31,853 nucleotides of DNA from Avelusimicrobium sp963660385 (GTDB lineage Bacteria > Elusimicrobiota > Elusimicrobia > Elusimicrobiales > Elusimicrobiaceae). Below the pieces are notes generated by a model that had not been told where the DNA came from, made no database searches, and saw nothing but the letters and a program-made list of their open reading frames with translations. The stretch covers positions 1 through 31,853 of the forward strand of contig CAVKWQ010000012.1 of assembly GCA_963660385.1 (NCBI GenBank), given 5' to 3'. The position numbers were made by a program, and so were the translations under genes. Shown piece by piece: positions 31,731-31,853 of this stretch (positions within the stretch are counted from its first letter, which is position 1; each line of letters starts with the position of its first letter).

Positions 31731-31769
31731 CAACCCAATCGGTAGATTCTGAAACAAGTTCAGAATGAC
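31731..31769 (-). repeat. Dispersed repeat cluster R4, inverted second hairpin
   Basis: Arms ATTCTGAA (31746-31753) and TTCAGAAT (31759-31766), then GAC. The flank CCCAATCGGTAGAT is the reverse complement of the flank that follows the first hairpin (ATCTAC, three to four variable bases, TTGGGT). The two hairpins therefore face each other and form a larger inverted repeat around 31690-31750. Beyond 31770 the sequence is T-rich and I see no supported gene before the window end. Confidence 0.8.
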
Positions 31770-31853
31770 TTTTATTTTTTATAACGGCAAGAAATGCTGT
31801 TTTTGGTCGTTGCTTTTTCGTCGTTTATTTTAAAGGGGTTGTTTCGTTTTTTT

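Noticed and set aside
31794..31853. Open frame starting at ATG 31794 and running off the window end with hydrophobic residues
   Set aside because: Only about 20 codons, T-rich, no Shine-Dalgarno and no recognisable family. Not enough to call a gene.

Overview
The window reads as a chromosomal segment of a diderm, LPS-bearing bacterium with type IV pili. The best guess is a gut-type Elusimicrobiota (Elusimicrobiaceae). This rests on the prepilin with a helix starting FTLIELLVV, the Kdo/Lpt genes (kdsC, lptE), outer-membrane and lipoprotein genes, and secreted proteins I cannot place elsewhere. It is an impression from protein style, not a database result. The segment is dense with 27 protein genes, nearly all housekeeping. 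I see no tRNA, rRNA, transposase, prophage or CRISPR array. No gene-free stretch exceeds 300 bases; the two longest (23125-23369 and 31614-31853) are filled by a dispersed palindromic repeat family.

Layout. 1-783: palindromic repeats that run in frame into a type IV prepilin gene, then a bidirectional terminator. 797-2554 (-): yajQ and a secreted TPR protein. 2718-4034 (+): a NupG-type nucleoside transporter. 4170-4454 (-): rpsT. 4573-7013 (+): a compact UvrC-like nuclease and a secreted orphan. 7122-11592 (-): gltX, a GYF-domain/proline-glutamate-rich membrane protein, then pilT, probably one operon. 11702-14412 (+): a membrane-anchored metallophosphoesterase overlapping a secreted GH3 glycosidase. 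14409-15062 (-): a DedA membrane protein. 15166-15831 (+): an outer-membrane beta-barrel. 15887-23124 (-): a run of six same-strand genes, GT-C glycosyltransferase, Xer recombinase, gpmA, leuS, lptE, holA. 23174-23310: repeats. 23370-26982 (-): clpC then recA. 27114-30849 (+): kdsC, tmk, holB, metG. 30942-31613 (+): a secreted ankyrin protein whose stop codon almost touches another repeat cluster that fills the window end.

Genes that work together: holA and holB encode two clamp-loader subunits. gltX, leuS and metG are aminoacyl-tRNA synthetases. kdsC, lptE and the beta-barrel belong to the outer membrane. The pilin and PilT belong to type IV pilus assembly and retraction. clpC-recA pairs proteolysis with recombination. 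Stop/start overlaps of the form TAATG join phosphoesterase to GH3, kdsC to tmk, and tmk to holB.

Most interesting points: (1) the repeat family is translated in frame as the leader of the prepilin and recurs at both window ends and beside recA; (2) several genes carry a -10 box exactly 6 nt before the ATG, indicating leaderless mRNAs; (3) the UvrC homologue keeps both nuclease domains and its cysteine cluster but lacks the usual middle region and C-terminal HhH domain; (4) an unusual GYF/P-E-rich transmembrane protein sits directly upstream of pilT.
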